A DNA stretch of 64,000 bases from Populus alba (GCF_005239225.2 NC_133288.1:10112169-10176168); one strand, 5' to 3'; shown: positions 1-12,789, counted from the stretch's first letter. The notes: generated from the sequence alone by a model not told the origin. Program-made: numbers and translations.

Positions 1-561
1 CCAGTTAGAATCTCCCAGGTTACAGAACCACAGGCTGAGGTGCACCACAAGACCTCATCGAGTTCTTGTCATCATCACCGGAATCTATTTTCTTCATTGC
101 AATCTACTATACTAAGTACAAGCACAGGAAATAAAATTTAAATCAAAACAAAGATTCAAATTTATTCACAAGAGTTTTACATACACCTAAGAGAAAGAAA
201 CAGATCCTTTCTGTTTTTTTTTTTTACAATTTGTGAAGACTCGAGAGTTCAAAACCTATAACAAAAACCCAGCAGAATACAAAAGGAAAGCCCATATATC
301 TAAATGACCAAACTGAAAGACTACAGCAAGTTACTGGCTTCAGTGGATCTGTCAATGCATGATCGCAATAAAAAAAAAAAGAAAAAGAAAAAGAAAAGAA
401 CAAGCTACAACTAATTAACCCTTCCAGCGGTTCATTATCTGATCAAGCAGCATCCCAACAATACCATTCAATGGCGTATAATTCACACTAAACCATTGTT
501 CCACACCAGAGAAAAATTACCAGGTGGAAACTTGTACCAAATTCAAGTCCAGCCCCATCGA
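1..561. other. 3' flank and probable 3' UTR of the SCL7-type gene
   Basis: No open frame of note. Purine-rich runs and A/T tracts (for example a poly-T run near 211-225) lie just downstream of the stop codon of the minus-strand GRAS gene. The first ~120 bases are more GC-balanced and may belong to the same 3' UTR or to another transcript. I cannot assign them further. Confidence 0.4.
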
Positions 562-2331
562 TTATCGCCATGACGAAACTGTGAGTAGTGGCACCTCATT
601 CCAGGCTAAAGTTAAGAACCCAGGCTGAGAATCATCAAGAGAATACAAAGTACTGTAATTGTAATTCCATAAAAGTATTTTAGCCTGACTCATTGCATAA
701 TGGCTAAGCGAAACCGATTCGAAACCCGAGTTTTCCATTAAAACCATCCATTGCTCTTTGTCCTCCATCCTCTCCCTTCTAATTCCATCTGGCCCTACAG
801 CACCAGAAATTCTACGACCCAATAACAATCTCTCAACCTGAAGCCTCTCTTGTGAGTCTCTACTCATGTTAGGATCAAGAGATTCAAAAACAGCAGTGTA
901 GTATCTCAAAGCGTTCTTAAACCGGGTCAAGTACCCGACCCGGTTCAAACTAACTTCATATTCACCCAGAGTGACAATTCTCGGGTTCAACGATTTAGCC
1001 ATCTTTAAAGCGGTTTCAACGGCTCCTGGAGTCTCACCCAACAAATTATACAACTGAAGCATGAAATTGACAGCCAAAACCTCATCCGGCTCAACCCGAA
1101 AACAAGATTCATTTAACTCCTGAATTGGAGTCAGAATAGGCTCAAACTCAAAATTCAAATCAAGAAGCTTTGCAAAATCAAGAAGCCTATTACCAGTAGC
1201 TAAAAGAGAAGCAGCTGGGTTCTTACCCAGAACTGGAGCAGGTATACCTGAGATTCGGATTCTAACAGGTTTTCCAGCTGAACGTGTAGCTAAAGCTTGT
1301 AAAAGAGCAGCCCATTGAATTCCTTGAACGATACCAAAATCAACTATGTGAATCTTGCTTGCGTTCTCCGTCGCTTCAAGAATTGCTTGATTTGCTGTCA
1401 AATGAGCAAACTTTGAATAAGGACAAGCATCATTCAAAGCTTTATAAGACAAAGTGAACTCTTCACTTGTTGTCTGATGAAAGTTTTTCAAGTCATCAAG
1501 CTCTCCTACAGCAACTCTTCTGCATAATCCTTCTACGAAGTAGAAACCAACGCGCTCACCTGGATCACCGTTCTCGCTCACCGATTCCTTGAACTTAATC
1601 AATGATTTCACAGCTTGATCAGCTTTGGACTCGACAAGTTGAGCACACTCAACAAGTGCTTTCAAAACCGGCGACGAAGATAACTCTAATATTTCTTTAG
1701 ACCCAACGACGACTTCGTTTTTTACAGTTGGCGGAGGCTGCTGTGGAGGCGATGCTTTGGGCTTGATTTCTTGAGGAGGAGATGGGTCAGCCCAGAGCGA
1801 GTTAGAGATAACCCGGTTAAGATCGGACGGTGGAGAGCAGCCGACAGTGAGTCGACTGGGGCTAGTGTTAAGCGGATCAGACGGGTAAATGCCAAAATCA
1901 GCATTGTTTTGCCACGCGTCACAACCAGAAGGAAGATTAGAACTATCCGTCGAATCTCCACCGTTCATTAAACTATCCATCCACTCATCAGAGTCAAACT
2001 CACCGCCAGCTCCAGTAAAATCAGGAAAGCGAAACCCACTCGAGTGGTGGTGCTCCATATTCGAGAAACTAAACCCGGGTGGGTCACCTGTATCTGGTCC
2101 ACTCTGAAACGGGTCAGAGAAGGCAGCCGGGCCCGAGAGCCCATAACCCAAGTTTGGGTTAGCAGACATTGTAGTACTCGGCCAAGGATTTAAAGAAAAA
2201 GGGTTTAGGCCAAGAAATTGTTGCTGGGGGTGGTGGCTTTGCTGTTGCTGTTGTTCTTGTTGTTGTTTTTGCTTAATAACTTGTTGGGCTATTGCCATTA
2301 GATTTCCACTATCTGCACACATATATGCCAT
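562..2331 (-). CDS. SCL7: GRAS-family transcription regulator, SCARECROW-LIKE 4/7 type
   Basis: Single uninterrupted 589-residue frame. The N-terminal half is low complexity: a Gln-rich run (about 21-38), then Pro/Ser/Gly-rich acidic sequence, typical of the variable GRAS N terminus. The conserved domain begins near residue 218 with leucine heptad repeat I ([16 protein letters not shown]). It continues with the VHIID-type motif [14 protein letters not shown] (327-340), leucine heptad repeat II, the PFYRE region ([17 protein letters not shown], about 448-464) and a C-terminal SAW region ending in [15 protein letters not shown]. These are the five GRAS blocks in order, so the protein looks intact and nuclear. 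The SSPVLKAL start of the domain and the SAW ending match the SCL4/SCL7 branch; poplar SCL7 is known as a salt- and drought-responsive gene. The first ATG in frame is used; a second Met at residue 4 is possible. Intronless coding is normal for GRAS genes. Assignment to SCL7 rather than SCL4 rests on memory of the family. Confidence 0.93.
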   Translation of the reverse strand: MAYMCADSGNLMAIAQQVIKQKQQQEQQQQQSHHPQQQFLGLNPFSLNPWPSTTMSANPNLGYGLSGPAAFSDPFQSGPDTGDPPGFSFSNMEHHHSSGFRFPDFTGAGGEFDSDEWMDSLMNGGDSTDSSNLPSGCDAWQNNADFGIYPSDPLNTSPSRLTVGCSPPSDLNRVISNSLWADPSPPQEIKPKASPPQQPPPTVKNEVVVGSKEILELSSSPVLKALVECAQLVESKADQAVKSLIKFKESVSENGDPGERVGFYFVEGLCRRVAVGELDDLKNFHQTTSEEFTLSYKALNDACPYSKFAHLTANQAILEATENASKIHIVDFGIVQGIQWAALLQALATRSAGKPVRIRISGIPAPVLGKNPAASLLATGNRLLDFAKLLDLNFEFEPILTPIQELNESCFRVEPDEVLAVNFMLQLYNLLGETPGAVETALKMAKSLNPRIVTLGEYEVSLNRVGYLTRFKNALRYYTAVFESLDPNMSRDSQERLQVERLLLGRRISGAVGPDGIRRERMEDKEQWMVLMENSGFESVSLSHYAMSQAKILLWNYNYSTLYSLDDSQPGFLTLAWNEVPLLTVSSWR

Positions 2332-2362
2332 TCTCCGGCTAACCTTCTCGCCGGGAAATTAA

Positions 2363-2489
2363 CTACAAGTTGCATGGAAAGAAAACAACGTTAGTAAAGA
2401 AAGAGTGACAGATTCTTGAAATGGTGGATTTATAGCGTAAAAGGAAAAAAAAAACAGTTAAAGAAAAGGACAGAGAGAGCGGCACGTAC
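2363..2489 (-). other. Predicted 5' UTR intron of the SCL7-type gene
   Basis: On the minus strand a donor (TCTCAA|GTACGT) lies at 2489 and a good acceptor with a pyrimidine-rich tract (CAACTTGTAG|TT) ends at 2363, 31 bases upstream of the ATG. The 127-bp spacing fits a plant leader intron. This is splice-signal inference without transcript support. Confidence 0.45.
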
Positions 2490-3540
2490 TTGAGACTGGA
2501 AATCAGTGGAAGAAGAGGATCACGAGCTGGAATAGGTGATGGCAGAGATGGAGAGAGAGGGGGGAGGGGAGGAGAGGGATGACAGTGAGAAAGAGAGTGG
2601 GGAATTTTAAGTGTGAGCTCAATGTGGACATAGGATGATTAAAGTCCCATACAGACGAAGAGTGGGGCCACTTATTCGATTGAAGAAAAGATTAGTTTAT
2701 GGTTTTAAAAGGATTTTGCTTTTTAAGGCCACTGCAAATGTCAGACCTCTAGTTATTAACGTGGATTTTGATAATACAGTTCACAGTATTTTTTTTTCAA
2801 AAATAATTTGTAGTATATTTTTAGTGCTGTGGTTGTTTTTATTTTTTAAAATATAAAAATGATGTTTTCTATAGTTTTAATGAGGTGATGTTATAAATAA
2901 GTTATTTAAAAAAATATTTATTAAATATATTTTTAATTAAAAAATATTATAGATCATATTATTAAATGCACATTTAATATAAGAATTTTTTAAATAAAAA
3001 CCATTTTACCTTAATATCATTTAAAGTTTAGCTAAATCTAATTTTGGTGTTAAAATTAAAGGCAGCCCTAAAATGTTGTTATTGATGAATATTTTTATTT
3101 AAAAATATTTTATTTTATTTTTCTTAGAAATGAATAAAAAATACAAAATTATAACTATCTCGAAACAATAATATCTTAATTTAATTTATAGGAGATATTA
3201 TTTGATATTTCATACTCTTACTTCATGATTCCTACGTTTATATAGGAGGATAGTCAGGACGCATAAATAGTTATAATAGGGCATCTCAACTTTCTGTGAT
3301 CACAATGAGCAATTTCATCATAAATATTTAATAATTCATTTAATTCCTATCAATCAAATCCAATTTTAGAAAGAAAAAAATTTAAAATATTTTTTAAACA
3401 AAACTCAAGTTGTTTTCTTTCATGGAATGAACAAATTCAGATTTACATCTAAGCATATATATACATTGAAATAGACATTAAAGATTTTATTGTATCAATT
3501 AATTAATATCATATTTTAACCATCTTCACCAAGCAAGTTA

Positions 3541-3730
3541 TGTGGTGTTTAAAAATAAGAAGTGATTATTTTTTAAAATATTTTTTATTTAAAAATATAT
3601 TAAAATAACATATTTTTATTTTTAAAAAAATAATTTTAATATCAACACATAAAAATAAAAAAAAAATATCAAAAAACAATTTAAAGCAAAAACAATTAAA
3701 AAAAAATGTTTTTAAAATGCAAAAACAAAT
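3541..3730. mobile_element. Degraded TTTGG-ended MITE-like element
   Basis: Starts near TGTGGTGTTTAAAAATAAG and contains the family core (A/T-only segment, 'atatcaacacat', 'caaaaaacaattt'). Both ends are degraded. It resembles the clearer copies at 10051-10235 and 34822-35022. Confidence 0.4.
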
Positions 3731-4400
3731 GAATTCTTAGTCTTGGATTTTACCACCTACTTTTAGAATTTTTTTACAAATAAGATAGAAAACAATTTCA
3801 TTTCCAAAATAATTTTATTTTTAAAATTACTTATTTCATATTTTTAAGCTATTTATAATTACTCATGAAATTAACTGAGCTTTAAATTTGTGATGGCTTT
3901 AAATTTTTTAATTAAAGAGTGTGCCGAATTAGTACTTTTATAATTAAATCGAGTGTGGATAGTGCAGGTCATTTTGTATCGAAATAAAACTTAAGCTAAT
4001 TATATTGAATAATCAAGTATTAATTTTATCAAAATTTAAGGATATAAAGAATTTTAAGTTAGAATTCAAGTGAAAATAATTTAATATTGACAAACAAAAA
4101 AATAATTCAATAATACAAGAATTGTTAAATAAAATGAACTTTGCATAAAGTAATAAAGGAAAGGTAAAGTAAATCACCCATTAACTTAGTAGTAAAGTAG
4201 TAACTCTAAATTAATTAATTTCTACCCTAAAGGACGGAACAACCTATCTGAAGACTTTCCCTCCCGCAGGCTGTGTTCGAGTGGAACTTGTTTGATTTTG
4301 CACGAGAAATGTTGTTTTTTTTAAAAAAAAAATAAAAATTTTAAAATATTTTAAAATTGTTTTGAATGATTAATATTGAAAATTAATTTAAAAACATAAT

Positions 4401-4600
4401 AAAGCCCTATTTGTTTTTATATTTTAAAAATATTTAAAAAAAAATAAAAAAATTTAATCTATTTTAAATTAATATTTTGTTGGTATTTTTAGATTATTTT
4501 AATGCATTAATTTTAAAAATAATTTTTTAAAAATAAAAAATATTATTTAATATATTTTTAAATAAAAAAATATTTTAAAAAATAATACTAATCACGGTAA
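4401..4600. mobile_element. Degraded TTTGG-ended MITE-like element
   Basis: A block of near-pure A/T bounded by CCCTATTTGTTTT and AATAATACTAATCAC, with the same internal order of A/T motifs as the other MITE-like copies. The termini are imperfect, so family membership is probable rather than certain. Confidence 0.35.
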
Positions 4601-4640
4601 TAAATAACTCAAATAATTTAAAAACCAACTGTAACTTCTA

Positions 4641-5000
4641 TGCAAAACACGTGTAAGCACTAAGCACTTTTCCTATTTTCACCTTAATTTTTTCTCTCTT
4701 TTTCACCCCGCTCTATTCCGGTACCTTGACTGGGATCCACATCCTACTTGACACGTCAATTGTTATAGGCGCGGAGGGGTCGCCGTCTAAATGACGTCAT
4801 CTCCTGTGACCTTCTCGGGGCATGGAAAGTAAGTCTTCACCGTCCACTTTGGAGATCCTGCGTCCTCAATTACTAAAATGGAACGGCGCCACTTACGGTG
4901 GCTGAAAACGACTCTACGGGTAGAGTACCTTGGCATGATAAAACCATCGTCTGCATCTTTATGCTGACACGTATGCACTTTGTTTGTGTTCCTTTTCTTC
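4641..5000. other. GC-balanced island with several ACGT-core motifs
   Basis: A sharp rise in GC inside AT-rich DNA. It contains CACGTG near 4649, ACACGTCA near 4750, the palindrome TGACGTCA near 4792 and GACACGTA near 4967. These are bZIP/ABRE-type cores. A 63-residue minus-strand frame covers 4787-4978 but resembles no family I know. Candidate distal regulatory element or unannotated transcript about 2.3 kb upstream of the SCL7-type start. Confidence 0.35.
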
Positions 5001-5287
5001 TGGCGATGATCTATGTTTTATTATTGAGTTAATTATAATTTAATCCCTTTATTTTATTCAGAGTAGTTATTAGTTATTACCACCTATAGTATTATATATA
5101 ATTAAATATTTTTTTAATTAATATTGCTCATCCTCAATTTAGTGGTTTTCAGTTCTGAAAATGTCTTCTTCCATTACCTTTTTTTCATCTTAGCTTTTTT
5201 AATTAAAAAAACAAAATAAAATAAAAAATAACACAAAATTAATGGAAGACACACAGTTGTTCAAAATAAATACCAGCCAACTTTAAT

Positions 5288-5396
5288 ATGCTTGTGTTAA
5301 AAATATTTTTTAAACATTTTTAAAAAATATTATTTTAATATATTTTCAAAAAAAACATTTTAAAAAATAATTATTATCATACTCTTAAACACCCTC
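5288..5396. mobile_element. Short MITE-like fragment
   Basis: TGTGTTAAAAATATTTTTTAA at the left and a right end of CTCTTAAACACCC, enclosing an A/T-only core. The ends look like truncated versions of the TTTGG/CCAAA-ended miniature family. Confidence 0.35.
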
Positions 5397-5683
5397 TAAG
5401 CTAGCACAACAAAATAATTACAAATAAAATAAAATAAATTTACGTTGTTTCTCATCCAATAAAAGGCTTAATAGATTAAAATTAAAAATCACAAATCCAT
5501 CTAGTATTTTTTTTTTGATTAACATGGATATTCGGGTTAATTTATGTGCATCTTAACTAATTTTTCATGTCCATGAAAACCATCCAATAATTTTTTACAC
5601 CTCTTGTGTTAATGGTTCCAAATTCATAACAACCGAATCAATACAACCTCGAGGCCGAATTGCCTGTTCTAAATACTATATTC

Positions 5684-5701
5684 GTGTGTGTGTGTGTGTG
5701 T
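5684..5701. repeat. (GT)9 microsatellite
   Basis: Perfect GT dinucleotide run. Confidence 0.95.
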
Positions 5702-5739
5702 TGAGTGTTCTTTTAAAGGGATATGATAGAAAAAGAGAA

Positions 5740-6060
5740 TAGAAAGATGGAAAAAACTGATATAAGGTGAAGAAAGAGGACTCTATTGATAAAAGTTGGA
5801 AGGATTTGCCGCTTAATGGACGGACCCACGTGGACCAATACTAATTAGGATAAAGAAGGACAAAATAAGGGTCCACCCAAAGAGAGTAAAATCAATGTTG
5901 GACCGGTGGAAAAGCAACGGCGGAGGATATTTTTGACGAGGTTTTGCCACCAAAAAAAAAAAAAAACCAACAACAACTCAGGGACACAGCGAAAGCAACC
6001 TTGGAACGGACCTGTGGTGTGTTCACGTCGAGAAAAGGTCTTTGCAATTTACTATGGAAT
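5740..6060. other. Second GC-balanced intergenic island with a perfect G-box palindrome
   Basis: Holds CCACGTGG at 5826-5833 within repeated GGACC/GGTCC words (GGACCCACGTGGACC, then GGGTCCACC, then GGACCGGTGG). No open frame is supported. It may be regulatory or the remnant of a transcribed unit. The stretch from 6060 to 8370 beyond it is AT-rich, with a (CA)n run near 7235-7250 and no gene I can support. Confidence 0.3.
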
Positions 6061-8377
6061 GATCGTCATTATTTTATATTTTTGATACAGGGATGCAACT
6101 TTTGAAATGTGTGATGACATGTTTTGAGTTATCTCAAGGTTATCCGTTGTTATTTTATAAATTATTTTAAAAAAAATTAAATTAAAATAATATTTTAAAA
6201 ATTATTTTTAAAATCAACATGTTACACACGATTAAAATATTAATTTAAAATAAAAAAAAATTAAATTTTTTAAAAAACATGATTTTAACAAATATCATTA
6301 GGATTTTAATAATTTAAATTTGAGGAGAAAAATATATTTTTTTTAATCAAAACTCTCATTCTCTATTCATGTATTTATTTTTTATATTGAAGAAAACACA
6401 TTTTTTTTATTTTAATATAATTATTATTTTTAAATAAAAAATTATCATAATCTAAAAAGTTTCAACCAAAAACTAAAATAACATGCCTTTATAATTTTTA
6501 CGTAGCTGTATAAAAAAAGTAAAAGAATAATTAGTATGAGAAAACTATATAAAAAATTTATAATAAAAGATAATAAAATAGATATTTTATTTTTATTAAA
6601 TATTCATGAGCAATTTTCTAAATAAATTCTTCCCATTATATAATTCTTCATAAAATAATTGTTAAAATTATCAAGAAAAAAACCTAACTTTATTTGAAAA
6701 TTCATGCCTAACTAGATGAGTTTTAAACATCATTTTAATGATTTTATTGTAATATATATATATAAAAGAAAAACAAAATGAAGGCTATGCGCTCATAGGC
6801 TTGAAAGTCCAAGCCAACAACCCTATTTGTTTTTGACTAAAACTCAAGTGGACGACATGTTGTTCATTGAAATAAATACCAGCCAACTTTGATGGTTTGA
6901 CAATTGGAATTCGGCTGTTTTATACTCCAAATTCTAATTTCTAATTTTAGATTTATATTTTATCTAAAAACATCTGAAGAATCCTATCCATCTCAATAAT
7001 CTCATTTTCAATTCTAAAACACCATGCAATCACTCTAAAAACTTCAAATTAAACTAAATCTAAATCTAAAAAAAAATCATGCATCTCTATTCCCAAGAGA
7101 TTTAATGATGAAGGTCATCAAGGAAAAAAAAAACTAAATTTATAAAATTGATATATAACCCAATAAAAAATAATTATAAAATATAATTCTTGAAACAACA
7201 TATTAAAGGATAATAATAAAAAAAATCTCTCTCTCACACACACACACAAACACCCATTTATCACAGAAGCCTTCTTCGACTCAATCGTGTTGGAGGTTGA
7301 CTAATGAGCTCAGTTGGAGTATTCAAAGCATTCAAGAACTCAGTACAAGGTGTAGAAAAATCTACTTGTAAGATCCGAGACAAGATTTCATGTCATGCTC
7401 CATCGTTGTTAGTTGTTTGATTAGACAATAAATTGTTCTCTCGCACCCTTTTAGTATACAAAGGCCCACTCCCAACTTATCTGCAATTTGATTTTCTAAT
7501 TATCATATGTCCTTTCGTATACCTCCATTTACAGTCTCTCCATCTTAGCTGAAAGGACTTGTAGGTTTTCAAATCATCATGGATTGAAATTATATTTGTT
7601 TATATTTTATTTTTGTTTTTTATACCAAAATCATCGATAAACATTTTAAAATTTAACCAATTTATAAGATTATAAGGCACTTGTTTATTGGAGATATTTG
7701 AATGAAAAAAATGCAGATGTTGTTTTGTCTGGACTAGAAATTCTGTTCTTAGAAATAAAATGCTTGTTACTTGGCACAAATAATTTTATTGTAAATAATC
7801 TTCCATGATTTCAAAAATTATAAACTAAAGAAATAATATAACTCAAAATCTCTCTATAAAAAACTAGAACTTAAGCTCTAAATTGAGAAGAAAAAAAAAT
7901 GCAAAACTAGAGGCAAAAAAAGCTTGAAAACTATAGAGAAGAAGGTTAGAGAGATATTACAAGGTGTGTAAGACATCTCTCATTCAACTCTTTTTTGACC
8001 CACAATTTATTTTAATTATGTTAATATTTATGTTAAATTTTTTTTATTGGAGAATATTTTTTAATAAAGTTTTAGCCTTAAAAATAAATGGAACTTCACT
8101 TTTAATTTACACATTAAATATACTAATTAACCATATTTTTAAATAAATTTCCAACACAAATTCATTCAGATAAAGTGTTAATAACCATCCCCGATTGAAA
8201 TGGTATCAACACTCACTTAGAAGAGATTTTTAGTTACAACTCTCTTATGCAACCAAAAAATAAAAATAATTAGTCTCTAACGTAAAGTTTTAAATACATA
8301 ATGGTCTTGATGTTTTTGATTTTTAGCCATGTTCATCCCTTTGATTTCAGCTTCGTCATCGTAGTCCTTGTACTTAC

Positions 8378-8621
8378 CATAGTTATTAAACCTAATCCGA
8401 CCTAACAGGTTGATCTAATAATCTATTAACTTGAAATTTAATTTAGGTTTTATTTAAAATTGGTCTAAGAGCTGACCTAATAATTATAATTTAATTTTTA
8501 TTCTAAAATTATATTATTTCAGTTTTTTTTATCCAAAACAACATTATTTTTACTTAAAAAAAAACTTTGTGCGATATTGTTTTAAAGTTAATGTTGAGTG
8601 GGCATGCTTTGGCTAAGTATG
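8378..8621. mobile_element. hAT-type MITE with perfect 8-bp target-site duplication
   Basis: Flanked by GTACTTAC at 8370-8377 and again at 8622-8629. The ends are short inverted repeats (CATAGTTA at the left; reverse complement of the right end is CATACTTA). The left end CATAGTTATTAAACC matches the terminal sequence of the elements at 8650 and 37236. An 8-bp duplication is the hAT hallmark. 244 bp, no coding capacity. Confidence 0.75.
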
Positions 8622-8649
8622 GTACTTACAATTCTTGATCACTTTCACC

Positions 8650-8911
8650 CATAATTTTGAAACCTAACTTAACCTAGTTGGTCGATCCGGACCCGGAAGT
8701 AGAATCAGGTCGGGTTTAAAAAAAAATAAGAAAAGACAAAACCCGTAGTAATCGAGTCAGAAATCCAGTTGCAACCTGTTGATTTTTATTTTTTTTTTAC
8801 TAAAATGATATTATTTTATTTTATTCTTTTTAAAATTTTGATCTGAATAACCGATAACTTAATCAAAACCTGAAATTTAGATCTTAAACCAGATCGGGTT
8901 TAAAAATTATA
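8650..8911. mobile_element. hAT-type MITE, second copy
   Basis: Left terminus CATAATTTTGAAACC; reverse complement of the right terminus TATAATTTTTAAACC. Flanks CTTTCACC (8642-8649) and ATTTCACC (8912-8919) match at 7 of 8 positions, as expected of an ageing 8-bp target-site duplication. It lies only 28 bp from the preceding element. Confidence 0.75.
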
Positions 8912-10050
8912 ATTTCACCCCTCCATCCAAGTCCATTAGCGATGGAGAATATGAATTGTCAAATTAGGTACATGTGGATAGTCCAGATTTATTAAAAACG
9001 TTATAAAGAAGAAAAATAATTTCATGGAATAAAAGGTAAGAAATCTTTTTTAAATTAGAAAAACAAGAGGAAGAGAATTAGGCATGTAATCTAATATGAA
9101 GAAACTTTCCTCTTGATTTTAAGTTTTTAGGGTGATTACACGTGTATCCAATCTGTCTACCTATTTCTCCATTACCCGTGGATTTTAATGAATGGTCAAA
9201 TGCACTCGAGAATTGCAACCCCGAAAAGTAATTAAATTGATGTATTCTTGAATTTACTCTTTAATAATTATAAATTTAATTTTTTTTTAAATTATTAAAA
9301 AATTTATATAATTATTAACTTTAAAGTTTATAAAATTAATTAATATATATATATATAAATTAATCCGAATACTCACATTAAAAAAATAATAATAATGCAT
9401 TGTTCAAGGATTGTGGTGACCAAACCGAAACCAAAACATTTTAATGCGAATATAACTAAAAATCTAAACCACAAGGAAAAATCATGTAATTAATAATAAA
9501 ATAAATTTGATATTTACTTTTCAATTACCATGTATATTATATAAAATGTTATTTGCGAAGTGGTCTGAATATGAAATACTTTCACGACCATATATTTTTA
9601 AAATCTTTACTTATGAACACAAAACAAACAAATAAATAAATTCTAACCCCCCCCCTCCTCCTTCTTCTTCTTCTTTTTATTTTTTATTTTTTATTTATTT
9701 TTTATTTTTTATATCATAGATGACAACATATGCCAGAACGTTATATATATCTCTACCACCTTAGTCTTATAATGCAATCACCTTTTGAAAAAAGTATTAA
9801 TGTAAGAAAATTATTCTTCATCCATAATATTTTTGTCATGGTGCTTTAATTCTAATTAAAGAAAATTTTAAAACGTGGGTTTTTTTTCATAAAATTATGA
9901 AATGAAATTTTACAAATAAAGAAGTGGGATTAACTTTTTTTTTTTTTGTTATGTAGTGTTTGATATTATAATACAGTTATTTTTTTAAAATATATTAAAT
10001 AATATTTTTTTATCATTTATTTTCTGTAAAATTAATTTTGTTATGTACGG

Positions 10051-10235
10051 GTCTGTTTGAAAGTGTGATTGTGGTTGTTTTTTCAAAATATTTTTCGTGC
10101 TGAAATTTATCAAAATGATATTTTATTATTTTAAGATCTACACATTAAAATAATCTAAAACATATATAAAAAATTAATTTTTAATAAAAAATTTAATTTT
10201 TTAAAAATACAATACAATGACATTTTCAAACACTG
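10051..10235. mobile_element. TTTGG/TTTGA-ended MITE-like element
   Basis: Begins GTCTGTTTGAAAGTGTGAT, carries the family words GTGGTTG, TTTTTCGTGCTGAAAT and ATTAAAATAATCTAAAAC, and ends TTTTCAAACACTG, an imperfect inverted copy of the start. Same order of motifs as 34822-35022. Confidence 0.6.
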
Positions 10236-10899
10236 TTTTATCTTCACATTTATTTAGTGCATTTTTTTAAAAAAAAAATAAAGGTTTTTTTGAAAGCTAG
10301 TCTCAGAAAGTTAAAGAACGAAGCGCCAGAGCGACCCCTTGAAATTTGATAGATAATAATTCGCTAAAGATGTTTGGAAAGCTTCTAAAGCAGCATCCCT
10401 CGGACTCTGTGTGTGTCATGGGAATTTACATCATAATCATTGATGAAATAGACTCTTACAGCCAAAATATTAAAAAGACCTCGTTACAAGAGAAGGTGAA
10501 AGATTGTAAGTAGCAGCTGGTCACTTCAGTCGTCGCTAGTTTTTTTTTTTAAAAAACTCCACAAATGACTTTATTACTGTTCTAAATTAAACAAAATACC
10601 ATGGGAGCTTAGTGATTCAATGTGCCTTCTAAGTGGAAATACTGTGGATTTGTTTCCTTTTTTTTTTTGTACTTTTTATTTTTTTTTATTTTATCCTTCT
10701 AGATTTAGTTAATTCAAGGTTAGGATTAATGGTATTTCCGGTTAACTTTAAAATGATTTCTCGATATGTTTTTAAAAAATTTCAAAATTTCAACATTAAC
10801 TTGATGCTTCGATTTTTTAAAAAATCAAGATGTAATTTTTTTATTAAACATAATTTTTAGGCTATTTTTTTTAATGTAGTTGATGTGTGTTTTTAGCAT

Positions 10900-11500
10900 A
10901 TTTTGTCCCAAGAGTTTTTTTTTTTTTCATGTTTTAATCCCTTTTTTTTATGAGGATTTTACATCCTGATTGAGAACTTTTTTAGTTAAATTTTTTTTGT
11001 AATCCCTTTTCTTGAGAGAGAGAGAGTTGTTAAAAAATAATGAAAGAAAAAAGAAAGGTTGGTTGGTTTGATTTCTTTGACAAAACTGATCAAATTTGGT
11101 GTTAAAGTGTTCGTCTTGATAAGAGAAATAATGTCGAGATGCTTTTCGAGTCCTATATTGTCAAAAAGTTGATCAAAGTTGAAGAAAGAATTTTTGTTTG
11201 CGGTTTGATTTTGTATTTTTAAATTATTTTTTAGTTTTTTTTGGGTAGGGGATTAGTTTTTTGGGCCTAATAGGGGTGTTTTTAGGTGAAATGAATTGAA
11301 AACTAGGCCTCTAGCTAAAAAACATCACTATCTTGATTTTCTAGTCATTTCTATGATATTGGATTTTAGGCTTATAAATAATACATTGTCTTCTTAATAT
11401 ATATAAAAAAATTAAATGCCTAGACATGAGGACCCACATGCATAGCCTCTTTTAGAAGGTCTAGGTATGCTAGGTTGTGTAGGCCCACGTATCTTACCTA
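10900..11500. repeat. Copy of an unclassified dispersed repeat family
   Basis: Marked by TTGAGAGAGAGAGAGTTG, then AAAACTGATCAAATTTGGTG and TTAAAGTGTTCG, with a terminal GC-richer segment (GCCTAGACATGAGGACCCAC). Parallel copies with the same order of words lie near 42950-43800, 49330-49950 and 52780-53350. No coding potential seen. Confidence 0.5.
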
Positions 11501-11760
11501 TTTTTTTAAATTTAATTTCTTAATAATTAAGTAATTTAAAACATATACATATTAAATTTTTTTAATTCATTATTTTTTAGCAACTCGACATAATAATTTC
11601 TTTTATATATTTTGTTTGGTTGCTTTACCACGATTTCATATTTTTGTTATCATATAATTAAATAAAAAATATTTTTTTAAAAAATTAACTTATTAAACCA
11701 ATTCAAGTCCATATCCCATGTGGACAATTTGGAAGGTTGGCAATTCAATATATTGTCGTC

Positions 11761-11781
11761 TATATATATATATATATATAT
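11761..11781. repeat. (TA)n microsatellite
   Basis: Perfect TA dinucleotide run of about ten units. Confidence 0.95.
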
Positions 11782-12694
11782 TATTTTTATAATATAGGCT
11801 GTCTTTGATGTTTTTTAGTCAAATCACATTTTTTTATCAATTTTCTTGATTTTTTTTTAAATTTGTCAAGTTAACCTGAGTCACATTAAGTTCAATTTTT
11901 CATGGTTTAATTTAAAAAAATAGTTTGGTAAGGATTTCGAGCTGGAAGATTTTAAGAATAACCAACAAAGCTAAGTTTAATGGCACTTATAAAGCGTTCC
12001 TCATAACAAAGCACAAGGATTATATTATTCTTATGTTTTTTTTAATGAACTCGCATTGAAATTACTAGGAATTTTTTAGAATTAATAATTAATTTAGAAA
12101 ATAATAATTATGATTTTTTTTTTCTGTTGCCGAAAAACAAGCTGAAAGAGCATAGATTTTTTTAATAGCACATGAGACAGGGCAGGCCACCTATCTACCG
12201 CTAACTACCAACACTAGTAGTATGACTATTTAACCATCGATTATAAATTGTATGGTACTATAAAAAAAGGAGCTAATTACTAACATCAACATCGGGTCTC
12301 GTTTTGTGAAAAAATAAGACAGCATAGCCCTACAATAACCATAAAAAGTGGCAAACCGATGAAGCTAATTTCATCGGGTCTTGTTTTCCCTCCATGAAAA
12401 TGCACAACAAAAGCAGCCCCAACATCTGAAAGGTCCATAGCGTGCTTCAGCTTCTTTCCCAAGTGACTTGTACGGATCTGGGTCCTCTACGATCGTTAGC
12501 TTTGGAGGTGGGGTTTGCCGAGAGAGCTTCATGGAAAGATAGGGTTGCGCAATTATTGAGCATCATAGTTCGGATTATTAGGCGCTGCCTAATTACAGAG
12601 AACGTCAACCATAAATCTCCTTGGATGAGATAAATTTTTTATATATAATATTAAATTTAATGATTTTCATTCTAATTAATAAAATTTAAACCAA

Positions 12695-12724
12695 AACCCG
12701 AATACAGCAAGTTGTATTCGGGTT
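12695..12724. repeat. Perfect 12-bp inverted repeat / stem-loop
   Basis: AACCCGAATACA (12695-12706), loop GCAAGT, TGTATTCGGGTT (12713-12724). The arms are exact reverse complements. Confidence 0.9.
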
Positions 12725-12789
12725 GTTGGATAGTAATGGTGCATGACAGCATAAAGGCTTTGGTGAATCTTGAATAACGGCGAACGAGG

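Larger units (their letters stand above)
2600..4640. other. AT-rich intergenic DNA with MITE-like relics
   Basis: No coding signal. Long A/T runs dominate. Two blocks (about 3541-3730 and 4401-4600) share the pattern TATTTTTTATTTAAAAATAT...ATTAAAATAA seen in the TTTGG-ended miniature elements elsewhere in the window. The 2640-2870 open frame is AT-rich, low complexity and not convincing. Confidence 0.5.
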
